DNA of 64,000 nucleotides from Macrococcoides epidermidis (lineage in GTDB: Bacteria > Bacillota > Bacilli > Staphylococcales > Staphylococcaceae): the NCBI RefSeq assembly GCF_042659445.1, contig NZ_JBHSSR010000001.1. One strand, written 5' to 3'. Under the pieces are notes generated by a model. That model worked only from the letters and a program-made list of their open reading frames with translations. It searched no databases and was not told where the DNA came from. This document shows positions 1-8,167 of the stretch, in pieces. A program made the position numbers and the translations under genes. The stretch's first letter is position 1; each line of letters begins with the position of its first letter.

Positions 1-1114
1 TAATCTTAACGATATCCTCAGTTGATGGGTTCATTGTTTGTCCACCACTGATCACATGTGATGCACCAATTGATTTAAACAGTTCAGTGATACCGTCACC
101 CATAGAAATAGTAATAATTGCTTTTTCTACTTTAGCTGTTTCTTCCTGACGAATACCACGTTTACGCAATACTTCTCTGTGTTGTTCTCGCATATTTTCA
201 ATCTTAATTTTAATGATTTCACCATACTGACTACCATATGTTAACGCTTCACCAGGTGTTTCAGAATGGACATGCGTTTTAACAATTTCTTCATCAGAGA
301 TTACCAGTAATGAGTCACCGAATTCAGACATATCGTTTCTGAAATCATCTTCATTAAATGGTTTCATACCTGGTTTGAAGCGAACCATAAATTCTGTACA
401 GAATCCAGGAACAATGTCTTCAGTTTTTACAACATCACCAAAGTCATGATCATCATTTATAAAATCATCATCCACTTTACGTGTAACAGGTGCAGCAATC
501 GCTTCACCTTTCATTACGCTCAAGAAACCTTCATAAACATACATTAATCCCTGACCACCACTATCTACAACGCCAACTTCTTTAAGCACTGGTAATAAAT
601 CAGGTGTTCGTTGCAATGATGCATTACCTGCACGAACTACTTCTTCCATAACAGCGATGCAATCGTCAGTTTCTTCAGCAACTTTCATTGCACCTTCACT
701 AGCTTCACGCGCAACTGTTAAGATTGTACCTTCAACAGGTTTCATTACTGCTTTATAAGCAGTTTTCACACCCGCTTTAAATGCCTTAGCAAATTTTTTC
801 GCATCGATTTCTTCATCTTGTTCAATATATTTTGAGAAGCCACGGAATAACTGTGAAAGAATTACACCTGAGTTTCCACGTGCTCCCATAAGTAAACCTT
901 TAGAAAATGCGATTCCAACATTACCAATATGTGATTCAATATGTGCTTCAGTTTCTTGAGCACCTGATGTAATTGATAAATTCATATTTGTTCCTGTGTC
1001 ACCATCTGGTACCGGGAAGACATTTAATGAATCTACATAATCTGCATTTTGAGATAAGTTATTTGCTCCTGTGATAATCATTTCAGCAAATAGCTTGCCG
1101 TCAATCGTTTTCAT
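1..1114 (-). CDS. fakA: FakA, fatty acid kinase ATP-binding subunit (partial, C-terminus off window)
   Basis: FakA (YloV/DhaL-like) phosphorylates fatty acids presented by FakB proteins so that exogenous fatty acids can enter phospholipid synthesis. About 371 codons are visible from the ATG at 1114; the family is usually about 550 residues, so the C-terminal third lies beyond the left edge. The DhaL nucleotide-binding signature NVFPVPDGDTGTNM is at residues 31-44, with the Mg-binding aspartates of DGD. The start has a good GGGAGG ribosome site. The gene follows yloU by 13 nt, the standard yloU-yloV pairing in Firmicutes. Confidence 0.95.
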   Translation of the reverse strand, partial: MKTIDGKLFAEMIITGANNLSQNADYVDSLNVFPVPDGDTGTNMNLSITSGAQETEAHIESHIGNVGIAFSKGLLMGARGNSGVILSQLFRGFSKYIEQDEEIDAKKFAKAFKAGVKTAYKAVMKPVEGTILTVAREASEGAMKVAEETDDCIAVMEEVVRAGNASLQRTPDLLPVLKEVGVVDSGGQGLMYVYEGFLSVMKGEAIAAPVTRKVDDDFINDDHDFGDVVKTEDIVPGFCTEFMVRFKPGMKPFNEDDFRNDMSEFGDSLLVISDEEIVKTHVHSETPGEALTYGSQYGEIIKIKIENMREQHREVLRKRGIRQEETAKVEKAIITISMGDGITELFKSIGASHVISGGQTMNPSTEDIVKI

Positions 1115-1127
1115 TATATTATCCTCC

Positions 1128-1502
1128 CTATTCTTCATCGTCCAGTTTAATAACACGTACACCTTGTATATAGATGTTTACTGAATTTACTTTTAAGTTT
1201 AATGTTTTTTCTAATGTATATTTAACAGATGATTGAACGTTATTTGCAATTTCAGAAATCTTTGTACCGTATGCAACGATGATATACATATCAACATCTA
1301 ATACACCATCATTATTCGTTACAATGACACCTTTTGAATAATTATCTCTTCCAACGATATCTGCTATACCGTCTCTTACCTGATGTTTACTCGCCATTCC
1401 AATAATGCCATAGCATTCTACTGCAGTACCACCTGCAATTGTAGCAATGACATCACTTGAAATATCAATAGAGCCTAATTCATTTGTTATCTCTAACGTC
1501 AT
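1128..1502 (-). CDS. yloU: Asp23/Gls24-family envelope stress protein (YloU-like)
   Basis: 124-residue Asp23/DUF322 family protein. Members are small cytoplasmic, often membrane-associated proteins of unclear biochemistry. The typical family ending is visible (VNIYIQGVRVIK near the C-terminus) and the length is normal. The start ATG at 1502 has a strong AAGGAGG site. It sits directly upstream of fakA, so it is the YloU orthologue, not the alkaline-shock protein Asp23 itself, which is encoded elsewhere in staphylococci. The two genes form an operon read leftward, divergent from the MoxR operon. Confidence 0.9.
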   Translation of the reverse strand: MTLEITNELGSIDISSDVIATIAGGTAVECYGIIGMASKHQVRDGIADIVGRDNYSKGVIVTNNDGVLDVDMYIIVAYGTKISEIANNVQSSVKYTLEKTLNLKVNSVNIYIQGVRVIKLDDEE

Positions 1503-1538
1503 AATCCATCCTCCTTATCGTTTTACATTCGTCACATT

Positions 1539-1568
1539 ATTATAATCAATAATTTATGATAATTACAA
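1539..1568 (-). promoter_or_regulatory. Probable sigma-A promoter of yloU-fakA
   Basis: On the minus strand TTGTAA (1568-1563) is followed after 18 nt by TATAAT (1544-1539), about 37 nt upstream of the yloU start codon. Confidence 0.55.
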
Positions 1569-1656
1569 GAATTCTATTGTATTCTGTGTAATTTATTATA
1601 AATGAATAGTAAATCATACACAAAATGACAAAATTATACTCAGAAATTTAACTTTT

Positions 1657-1665
1657 TGCTATAAT
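1657..1665 (+). promoter_or_regulatory. Extended -10 promoter of the MoxR operon
   Basis: TGCTATAAT is a perfect extended -10 element 38 nt upstream of the moxR-like start. No good -35 is visible at the right spacing, which suits an extended -10 promoter. Confidence 0.5.
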
Positions 1666-1702
1666 TAATTTACTAAATATTCAAAAAAATGAGGTAGATA
1701 AG

Positions 1703-2602
1703 ATGAACACCATAATACAGGAATGGGAAAAAGGATTTATCGGCCATACAGAAAGTTTAAATATTATCTACTGTGCAATGCTCAGTAGAGGACATATTTT
1801 ACTGGAAGGTCCACCAGGTGTCGGAAAAACACAACTCGCACATACAATCGCACATTCTTTAGGTCTACAATTTAATCGTATTCAGTTTACACCTGATGTG
1901 TTACCGAGCGATATTACAGGAATAAAGTTTTTCCACCCTGGATCGAAACAGTTTGAAATTAAATATGGCCCAGCATTTACAAATATATTACTTGCAGATG
2001 AAATTAACCGTGCGACGCCGAAAACACAAAGTAGTTTGCTTGAAGCAATGCAAGAACATACTATAACGATTGATGACACTACACACGTGTTACCTGAACC
2101 TTTTTTTGTCATCGGCACTCAAAATAATATTGAGACAAATCAAGGTACATACCCTTTACCGGAAGCACAATTAGATAGATTTATCGTCAAGATTAACGTA
2201 ACTTATCCAGATATTGATGCAGAAAAAAATATATTGTTGAAACAATTTACCAATATACAAAATGTTCTGGATAAAGAAACATTAATCGCTCATCAAAAAG
2301 AAATTGAAAAGATACATATCGATGAAGATTTAACAACTTATATCGTTCAAATATTGAATGAAACGAGAAATCATCATAATATCACAACAGGATTAAGTAC
2401 CCGTGCAGGCATTCAAATAAGACAGATGGCACAAAGCTATGCTTATCTGCATGACAGAAAATATGTCATACCTGACGATATACAGGCAGTCCTACCATAT
2501 GTAGCACTTCATAAAATTCAGTTTAACAATCATGTTAGAAATCATAATGAAAAGATTGATTGTCTAAATGAATGTTTAGGAAATATTCATGTTCCATTAT
2601 AA
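1703..2602 (+). CDS. MoxR-family AAA+ ATPase
   Basis: 299-residue AAA+ ATPase of the MoxR family, cytoplasmic chaperone-like proteins that usually act with DUF58 and membrane partners encoded next to them. Walker A GPPGVGKT is at residues 36-43 and Walker B LLADEINRA at 96-104; the C-terminal helical lid is present (TGLSTRAGIQIRQMAQ). The length is slightly short of the usual 310-330. It overlaps the DUF58 gene by 14 nt, so the pair is translationally coupled. It corresponds to Bacillus YeaC in the yeaC-yeaD-yebA arrangement. The exact substrate is unknown. Confidence 0.9.
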   Translation: MNTIIQEWEKGFIGHTESLNIIYCAMLSRGHILLEGPPGVGKTQLAHTIAHSLGLQFNRIQFTPDVLPSDITGIKFFHPGSKQFEIKYGPAFTNILLADEINRATPKTQSSLLEAMQEHTITIDDTTHVLPEPFFVIGTQNNIETNQGTYPLPEAQLDRFIVKINVTYPDIDAEKNILLKQFTNIQNVLDKETLIAHQKEIEKIHIDEDLTTYIVQILNETRNHHNITTGLSTRAGIQIRQMAQSYAYLHDRKYVIPDDIQAVLPYVALHKIQFNNHVRNHNEKIDCLNECLGNIHVPL

Positions 2603-3680
2603 AAATGATATCAACTTAAAACCTGTATATAACCTTGCACCAGCCAATGCATTACTAATGCTTGTATTAATTTTTAGTTTATTTTTAAGATTTTTCTTGT
2701 TTTCTTATTTTATCGTATTAATCTATATCTTATTTTTTTTAGATAGACGTTTCGCTTTAAAACACGCTATTTTAATTGAAGATGATCAGCAACACACTTA
2801 TCCATTCGTTGATTCAGACTTTAATTACAAAGTTTTTATAACATCAAAATCATCACTAAAGTTAAAAATTCGCTTTGGGCTGGAACAAAATTACTTTGCA
2901 AATCAAAATCGCTCACAAATAATAGAAACTGAATTAAATCCTAATGAAATGACAGTTATTTCACTACCGATAACAATCAATAAGCGCGGTAGATTCAAAG
3001 TAAATATATATGAAGTTGAAGTAGATGGATTCTTTAAGTTATTGCGTTATAAAGTAGACCAACCATTCTCTTTATCAACATTATATGCAAGTTACGGTAC
3101 CTATAATCAAAAAAATATTGAGCACGAGCTGTCACTGGATGAAACAGGTCATAAAGTCACAGGTCCTTCTAACGATAAATATAGTAATTTGCCTTATCAA
3201 TATGACTTGCCTTTCCATCTCATTGACTTTAATGCATCATTAAAAGCTAATGAGCTGCTAGTTAAACAAACAGAAGTTTATGAAGCAAATCAAATTATGC
3301 TTAGCGCAAATGTATTAAGTAATCAGCACATCCATCATAAAATCGAAGAAATTCTAAAGTCACTTTCAGATTATGCCTATACTTATTTCGAACAGCACAT
3401 GTCTTTTTACATTGCGGTTAATATAAAAACGAGCCTCATTTCAGATGAACCAGTTGTCATTACTATAAAAAACACAGGTGATATGCATGCGATGCATCGA
3501 GCTATTGCTGAATTCAATCAGGATAGTTACACTTTTCAATTCAGTAACCTCGTTGACGAAGTGCTTCATACTCATAAAGTAAACCTATGGATTCATTTCG
3601 GAGAAATAAAAGATAGTGAAGTTATGAAAATAAAGCATAATATGATTCATTTTGAGCGAGGTGAAATCGATGCAATATAA
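2589..3680 (+). CDS. DUF58 domain membrane protein
   Basis: 363-residue protein with two hydrophobic segments near residues 18-50, then a beta-rich region and a C-terminal DUF58 domain. The DUF58 core is recognisable but degenerate: where the family has R-x-Y-x-x-GD-x-x-R-x-I-W, this protein reads YQYDLPFHLIDFNASLKANE, followed by the conserved LLVKQTE. It overlaps both neighbours and is the YeaD position of a MoxR operon. It is likely a membrane-anchored partner of the ATPase; its biochemical role is unknown. Confidence 0.8.
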   Translation: MFHYKNDINLKPVYNLAPANALLMLVLIFSLFLRFFLFSYFIVLIYILFFLDRRFALKHAILIEDDQQHTYPFVDSDFNYKVFITSKSSLKLKIRFGLEQNYFANQNRSQIIETELNPNEMTVISLPITINKRGRFKVNIYEVEVDGFFKLLRYKVDQPFSLSTLYASYGTYNQKNIEHELSLDETGHKVTGPSNDKYSNLPYQYDLPFHLIDFNASLKANELLVKQTEVYEANQIMLSANVLSNQHIHHKIEEILKSLSDYAYTYFEQHMSFYIAVNIKTSLISDEPVVITIKNTGDMHAMHRAIAEFNQDSYTFQFSNLVDEVLHTHKVNLWIHFGEIKDSEVMKIKHNMIHFERGEIDAI

Positions 3681-4689
3681 AAATATTTTTAATTATTTTA
3701 TTTTTTTTATTGCTTTATCACCTTTAACGTTTATTCATTCTTCATTTTTTATCGTTCATGTTTTTTTGTTATTGATGCTATATCATACGAAAGAAAATTT
3801 TTTACTAAGCTTAAGTATTACGATAATCATCAGTATATTTGCAAGTATTTATCTTGATGTATCACATTTTTATTTGATATTATTATACGGTTTAGTTGCA
3901 TTATATAATGTGACAAACGACATGCATTTAGCATATTACGTTCAATCATTCTTTGTCGTGCATCTATTGTTATTTCTAAGCTATTATCAACATTTTTATG
4001 TGCTCGCTGCAATCTATGCGGTATGTATGATTTTCATTTTATTGTTCCCGATATTTAACGATTATAAAAAGATTATTGCTTTAATAAGTATTATGATCGC
4101 AACCTTCATAATCGGTATAGGTTTATTAATAACATATCAAACGGTTGTAATGCATATCCCTTCTAATATTTTGAAAAATATTGATTATGAGCCGATGAAA
4201 ATCAATCCTAGGCAGATTGAAGATATAAAACAGAAAGAATCACCTTCAATAGAAACAAAACCGATGAGAAAAATAAAAAAAGAACCTGACAACTTCTTAT
4301 GGGTTTATGCATTGGCAACGATAATACTTTCAATTATCGCGTTAATACTCTACAAAAGACAAGATGTATTTCAGATACCACAAATCCAACAAGAAAGTAG
4401 AAAGATTCAATATGTTCATCAATTTAAAACAGTAAATTCAGATTATAAACATCTACCACCTTTTTATATGAAGCACCTTAAGAAACTGGAATCACTTTAT
4501 ATTAAAAAGGGTTATCCGATTAAGCCGAATAAAACGTTTGCTCAAAACTTCAGTCAGATCAATACTGCAAATCCATTAATAGATTTTATCTATGAAATGC
4601 GTTATTATAATCTACAGGATACAAAAGGGAATAGAAAGCAATTTATCAGTCATATAGAAGCAGTAAAAAATGGATTAACAGATAAATAA
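3670..4689 (+). CDS. TgpA/YebA-like membrane protein lacking the transglutaminase domain
   Basis: 339 residues from the ATG at 3670, which has a GAGGTGA site 5 nt upstream; a TTG at 3652 would add six residues but has no site. There are about six N-terminal membrane segments, a short polar linker, one more segment (roughly residues 205-225), and a C-terminal cytoplasmic part resembling the DUF4129 tail. YebA/TgpA homologues at this place in MoxR operons are about 700 residues and carry a periplasmic transglutaminase domain with a Cys-His-Asp triad; nothing like it is present here. The family assignment rests mainly on context, architecture and the tail. Confidence 0.6.
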   Translation: MQYKNIFNYFIFFIALSPLTFIHSSFFIVHVFLLLMLYHTKENFLLSLSITIIISIFASIYLDVSHFYLILLYGLVALYNVTNDMHLAYYVQSFFVVHLLLFLSYYQHFYVLAAIYAVCMIFILLFPIFNDYKKIIALISIMIATFIIGIGLLITYQTVVMHIPSNILKNIDYEPMKINPRQIEDIKQKESPSIETKPMRKIKKEPDNFLWVYALATIILSIIALILYKRQDVFQIPQIQQESRKIQYVHQFKTVNSDYKHLPPFYMKHLKKLESLYIKKGYPIKPNKTFAQNFSQINTANPLIDFIYEMRYYNLQDTKGNRKQFISHIEAVKNGLTDK

Positions 4690-4776
4690 ATCTTGCAATC
4701 AAAAGTCGATTGTGATAAATTGTTATAGTATGTAAGATCAAGTGTATCTCTATATTCTATTAAAGGAGGCAAAACA

Positions 4777-4965
4777 ATGGCTAAAGTATGTCATGTTACA
4801 GGTCGTAAAGCAGTTTCAGGTAACAACCGTTCTCACGCAATGAACTACAGCAAACGTCGCTTTGGTGCTAACTTACAAAAAGTTAGAATCTTAGTTGATG
4901 GTAAGCCTAAACGTGTATGGGTTTCAGCTCGTGCATTAAAATCAGGTAAAGTGACTCGCGTTTAA
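4777..4965 (+). CDS. rpmB: 50S ribosomal protein L28
   Basis: 62-residue L28 with the typical basic sequence: N-terminal AKVCHVTGRKAVSGNNRSHA and C-terminal RVWVSARALKSGKVTRV. The length matches the family. The start has AAAGGAGGC. It is divergent from yloU-fakA in most Firmicutes; here a three-gene operon lies between them. A strong terminator follows. Confidence 0.98.
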   Translation: MAKVCHVTGRKAVSGNNRSHAMNYSKRRFGANLQKVRILVDGKPKRVWVSARALKSGKVTRV

Positions 4966-4981
4966 TTGAATATATAGATAC

Positions 4982-5013
4982 AAAAAAGACCTTTGTGTGA
5001 AAGGTCTTTTTTT
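4982..5013. terminator. Bidirectional rho-independent terminator between rpmB and thiN
   Basis: GACCTTT, loop GTGTG, AAAGGTC, flanked by A6 on the left and T7 on the right, so it works for rpmB on the plus strand and for thiN on the minus strand. Confidence 0.9.
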
Positions 5014-5020
5014 ATTTGTC

Positions 5021-5662
5021 TTATTTAGCTTCGCTACTTTGAATCATATAGACCATACCTTGTTCGACTGTTATTTCTGCTCGGTCCGTTATAAATTCAT
5101 TGCTTACTGTGCGGGTAAACCCCATTTTTACTTCTAAACGGTCTGTATCATATTTTAATCCTTCTATCGTTAACAGAACACCATCATTTACCGGAATAAA
5201 TGATATATATTTTTTATCTTCGCTTCTTTCAATAATATGTGTACCGGTAGATAATACCTGTATTTCATTAAATGCATCTACAATAATAAATTCCGTTTCA
5301 GATAATAACAGGTCTGGATGGACAAGTGTCTGTAAATTACCTAGAAAGTGATCAAGTCTTCCACCAGTTGCCCCATGAATATAAACTTTGTCATAACCTA
5401 ATCCATTTGCATATTGTACACCAACTTCAAGATCTGTTTCGTTTTTCTCAGATGGCAGATATTCAATTTCAATTACTTCTTCAATCCTTAAACGTTCATC
5501 TTCAGACACAGAATCAAAATCACCAAATGCTGCTATAGGTCGAATACCTGCATCAACAAGCATTATTGTCCCGTAATCAATACCAATCCAATCTTCATTA
5601 TGATATTTTTCTAAAAGGGAATTTGATACCCCTAAATGTGTACAAAGTATATGTAAGTCCAT
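5021..5662 (-). CDS. thiN: Thiamine pyrophosphokinase
   Basis: ThiN transfers pyrophosphate from ATP to thiamine to make thiamine diphosphate. The protein is 213 residues from the ATG at 5662. An in-frame GTG at 5669-5671 also exists, but the AGAGGTG ribosome site fits the ATG and overlaps the GTG. Family motifs are GDFDSVSEDE (Mg/ATP) and NETDLEVG (thiamine/ATP), followed by HGATGGRLDHFLGN. The ATG lies one base after the rpe stop, so it is the last gene of rsgA-rpe-thiN. Confidence 0.95.
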   Translation of the reverse strand: MDLHILCTHLGVSNSLLEKYHNEDWIGIDYGTIMLVDAGIRPIAAFGDFDSVSEDERLRIEEVIEIEYLPSEKNETDLEVGVQYANGLGYDKVYIHGATGGRLDHFLGNLQTLVHPDLLLSETEFIIVDAFNEIQVLSTGTHIIERSEDKKYISFIPVNDGVLLTIEGLKYDTDRLEVKMGFTRTVSNEFITDRAEITVEQGMVYMIQSSEAK

Positions 5663-5663
5663 A

Positions 5664-6308
5664 TTACTCACCTCTCAATACACTTGTTGGTATTGATAAA
5701 TCTTTATGCTTAAAGAAGTATGATCCTGCTACTAATACTTCAGCACCCGCTTCAATACAAGTTTTAGCAGTATCTTTGTTTACCCCACCATCAACTTCGA
5801 TTTCATAATTAAGATGATGTTTTTCTTTATAATCTTTTAAAAATTTAATTTTCTCAATACCATTTTCGATAAATTGCTGACCACCAAAGCCAGGATTGAC
5901 TGTCATGACAAGCACAAGGTCAACATCCTTAAGCAGAGGTACAACGGAATCAATAGGTGTACCTGGATTTAGGGTAACACCAGCTTTCTTCCCTGTAGCA
6001 TGAATCATTTGAACTGCCCTATGAATATGATTTGTTGCTTCAACATGTATGGTGATAATATCACTACCCGCTTCAGCAAAGGTTTGAATGTATCGCTCAG
6101 GATCCTGGACCATTAAATGTGTATCAATCGTTAAATCAGTAACTTGTCTAATTTGATTTAAGATTGGAAAAGCAAAAGAAATATTTGGAACGAAATTGCC
6201 ATCCATCACATCAAAATGTATATAGTCTACTCCTGCTTCTTCCAGACGCTTAATTTCCTGCTGTAAATTTAAAAAATTACAAGATAGTAAACTTGGTGCT
6301 ACTTTCAT
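5664..6308 (-). CDS. rpe: Ribulose-phosphate 3-epimerase
   Basis: Interconverts ribulose-5-phosphate and xylulose-5-phosphate in the pentose phosphate pathway. 214 residues, a normal-length TIM barrel. Visible motifs are HFDVMDGNFVPN (metal and catalytic Asp), the MTVNPGFGGQ phosphate loop and EVDGGVN. The start ATG at 6308 overlaps the rsgA stop by one base and has AGGTGAG. Confidence 0.97.
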   Translation of the reverse strand: MKVAPSLLSCNFLNLQQEIKRLEEAGVDYIHFDVMDGNFVPNISFAFPILNQIRQVTDLTIDTHLMVQDPERYIQTFAEAGSDIITIHVEATNHIHRAVQMIHATGKKAGVTLNPGTPIDSVVPLLKDVDLVLVMTVNPGFGGQQFIENGIEKIKFLKDYKEKHHLNYEIEVDGGVNKDTAKTCIEAGAEVLVAGSYFFKHKDLSIPTSVLRGE

Positions 6309-7189
6309 CAGTATCTCACCTTTCTCGTGTCTATTTCATTTAACATTTGCTGATAATGTAAATATCTAGATTTTAGAATTTCTCCATTTTCAACACCTGC
6401 TTTAATTGCACAACCTGGTTCATTGATATGCATACATTCTCTGAATTTACATTCATTGGCACGTTCAGCGAATTCAATAAAACAATATTTTAATGTATTT
6501 CTATCAAGATTATCTAAATCTAGTGAACTAAAGCCCGGTGTATCTGCGATATAGCCATGATCTAATGGAATCAATTCAACATGTCTTGTCGTATGTTTCC
6601 CTCGATTAAGCGCATTACTAATAACACCAGTATTCAAATTCGCATCTGGTATTAAAGCATTGATAAACGATGATTTACCTACACCTGATTGTCCAGCAAG
6701 CACAGTGATGCCTTTTATTAAATCATTAAAGTTTTGTTGTTCTAGATTTGAAACGAACATTACTTCATATCCAATACGTTCGTAATAATTTAACTGCGTC
6801 GTAATAAAACTAATTTCCTGTTCATTTAATAAATCTTTCTTTGTCACAAGAAGGACAGGTTCTACATCATAAGATTCAATAATCGTAATAAACTTATCTA
6901 CTAAATTTAAACTGAATTCAGGTTCTTTTGCACTCATGACGATTAATACGCGATCTACATTTGCCACAGGCGGTCGCACCAGTGCATTTTTTCTTTCATG
7001 AATCTCAAGAATGTAACCATCGTTTTCGTTCTCTATTTGAAATGTCACGAAATCACCGACATATGGTGTTATACCTTTTTTTCTGAAATTTCCTCGTGCA
7101 CGACATTGATAAATTGCGCTATCATCTTCACTTTTCACATAATAAAAACCGCTTAAAGCTTTAATAATTTGACCTTTAATAATATTCAC
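6308..7189 (-). CDS. rsgA: Ribosome small-subunit biogenesis GTPase RsgA
   Basis: Circularly permuted GTPase that checks late 30S assembly. Order: N-terminal OB fold, TKKD (G4), GQSGVGKSS (G1), DTPGFSS (G3), then the zinc motif CKFRECMHINEPGC. The length is normal. The start is uncertain: the longest frame begins at a GTG (7189) that lies inside the AGAGGTG ribosome site, whereas homologues begin about three residues later, at an ATT codon. An AUU start at 7180 is possible. The formate/nitrite transporter ends 8 nt upstream, so the two may be co-transcribed. Confidence 0.96.
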   Translation of the reverse strand: MNIIKGQIIKALSGFYYVKSEDDSAIYQCRARGNFRKKGITPYVGDFVTFQIENENDGYILEIHERKNALVRPPVANVDRVLIVMSAKEPEFSLNLVDKFITIIESYDVEPVLLVTKKDLLNEQEISFITTQLNYYERIGYEVMFVSNLEQQNFNDLIKGITVLAGQSGVGKSSFINALIPDANLNTGVISNALNRGKHTTRHVELIPLDHGYIADTPGFSSLDLDNLDRNTLKYCFIEFAERANECKFRECMHINEPGCAIKAGVENGEILKSRYLHYQQMLNEIDTRKVRY

Positions 7190-7197
7190 CTCTTATA

Positions 7198-8037
7198 TTA
7201 ATGTCTTTTCGGAGCATTTAAATATGCATAGAATAAACCGATAAATAGTCCCCCACCAACATAATTACCCAGACCACTAAATAATAAATTTCTTAGCATA
7301 GGTAAGATGTTCTCCGGGTTGAATTGATAAAATAAAGAACAGATAAACATAACGCCATTAGCGATAACGTGTTCATATCCCATATATGCAAATATCGTCA
7401 CACCGATAATCATGGCAACCATCTTTGGTAAAGCTTCTTTAAAATGCATCGTTACGATGATAGAAATATTGATAAAAAAGTTGGCTAATATTCCGCGAAT
7501 AAAAATATCACCATTTGATAAATGAAGCTTCTTATCAACGATTATACGCATTAATCCAAGCATATCATTTGATACTACTGTACTAAATTTTAACAGACTA
7601 AACAACAATATACCACCTATCATATTACTAAGAAAACACAGGGTAAAAACAAGTAATGCACGACGAACTGTCACTGATTTATAGAAAATACCAACTGTAA
7701 AATACATAAAATTACTTGTTAGCAGTTCCGAATAGGTAAATATAATAAAAATTAGTGCAAAACTGAAAGTTATTCCACCGACAAGACTAGCCAGATCTGC
7801 ACCAATGTATGGCGTAAAATCAATGCGCGTTTTCCAGGTGAATACTATCATTAATCCGATAATAAAACCTGCCATCATCGCTCTAAATATATATCTGATA
7901 AAAAAATCTTTTACGAGACTTTCTTTCGTTAAAACTGTGTCCTGTATCCCATCCATTAACTTTCTTCCGTAAAAAAACTTTTCGGTTTCCGGAAAGTTAA
8001 AGTTGTCTGCTTCAGTTGACTGAGTATTATTTTTCAT
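7198..8037 (-). CDS. Formate/nitrite transporter family (FNT) membrane channel
   Basis: 279 residues with about six membrane helices and the FNT pattern of glycine-rich re-entrant segments (RAMMAGFIIGLMIV, GNYVGGGLFIGLFYAY). The family moves small monovalent anions such as formate, nitrite, lactate or hydrosulfide; the substrate cannot be told here. The start has AAGGAGATAG. It stops 8 nt before rsgA, which is not the usual neighbour of rsgA. Confidence 0.85.
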   Translation of the reverse strand: MKNNTQSTEADNFNFPETEKFFYGRKLMDGIQDTVLTKESLVKDFFIRYIFRAMMAGFIIGLMIVFTWKTRIDFTPYIGADLASLVGGITFSFALIFIIFTYSELLTSNFMYFTVGIFYKSVTVRRALLVFTLCFLSNMIGGILLFSLLKFSTVVSNDMLGLMRIIVDKKLHLSNGDIFIRGILANFFINISIIVTMHFKEALPKMVAMIIGVTIFAYMGYEHVIANGVMFICSLFYQFNPENILPMLRNLLFSGLGNYVGGGLFIGLFYAYLNAPKRH

Positions 8038-8120
8038 ATCCTATCTCCTTATGTGATTTATTTCACAAGATAATTTTAATGCATTCTCACTAAATATACA
8101 ATAATTATTTTTCCAAGAAA

Positions 8121-8154
8121 AAAGCAACAGGACAAATAAATGCCCTGTTGCTTT
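8121..8154 (-). terminator. Terminator of kup
   Basis: AAAGCAACAGG paired with CCTGTTGCTTT around a 12-nt loop; on the minus strand it ends in a T-tract, 14 nt after the kup stop codon. Confidence 0.85.
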
Positions 8155-8167
8155 GATATGCTTATAA

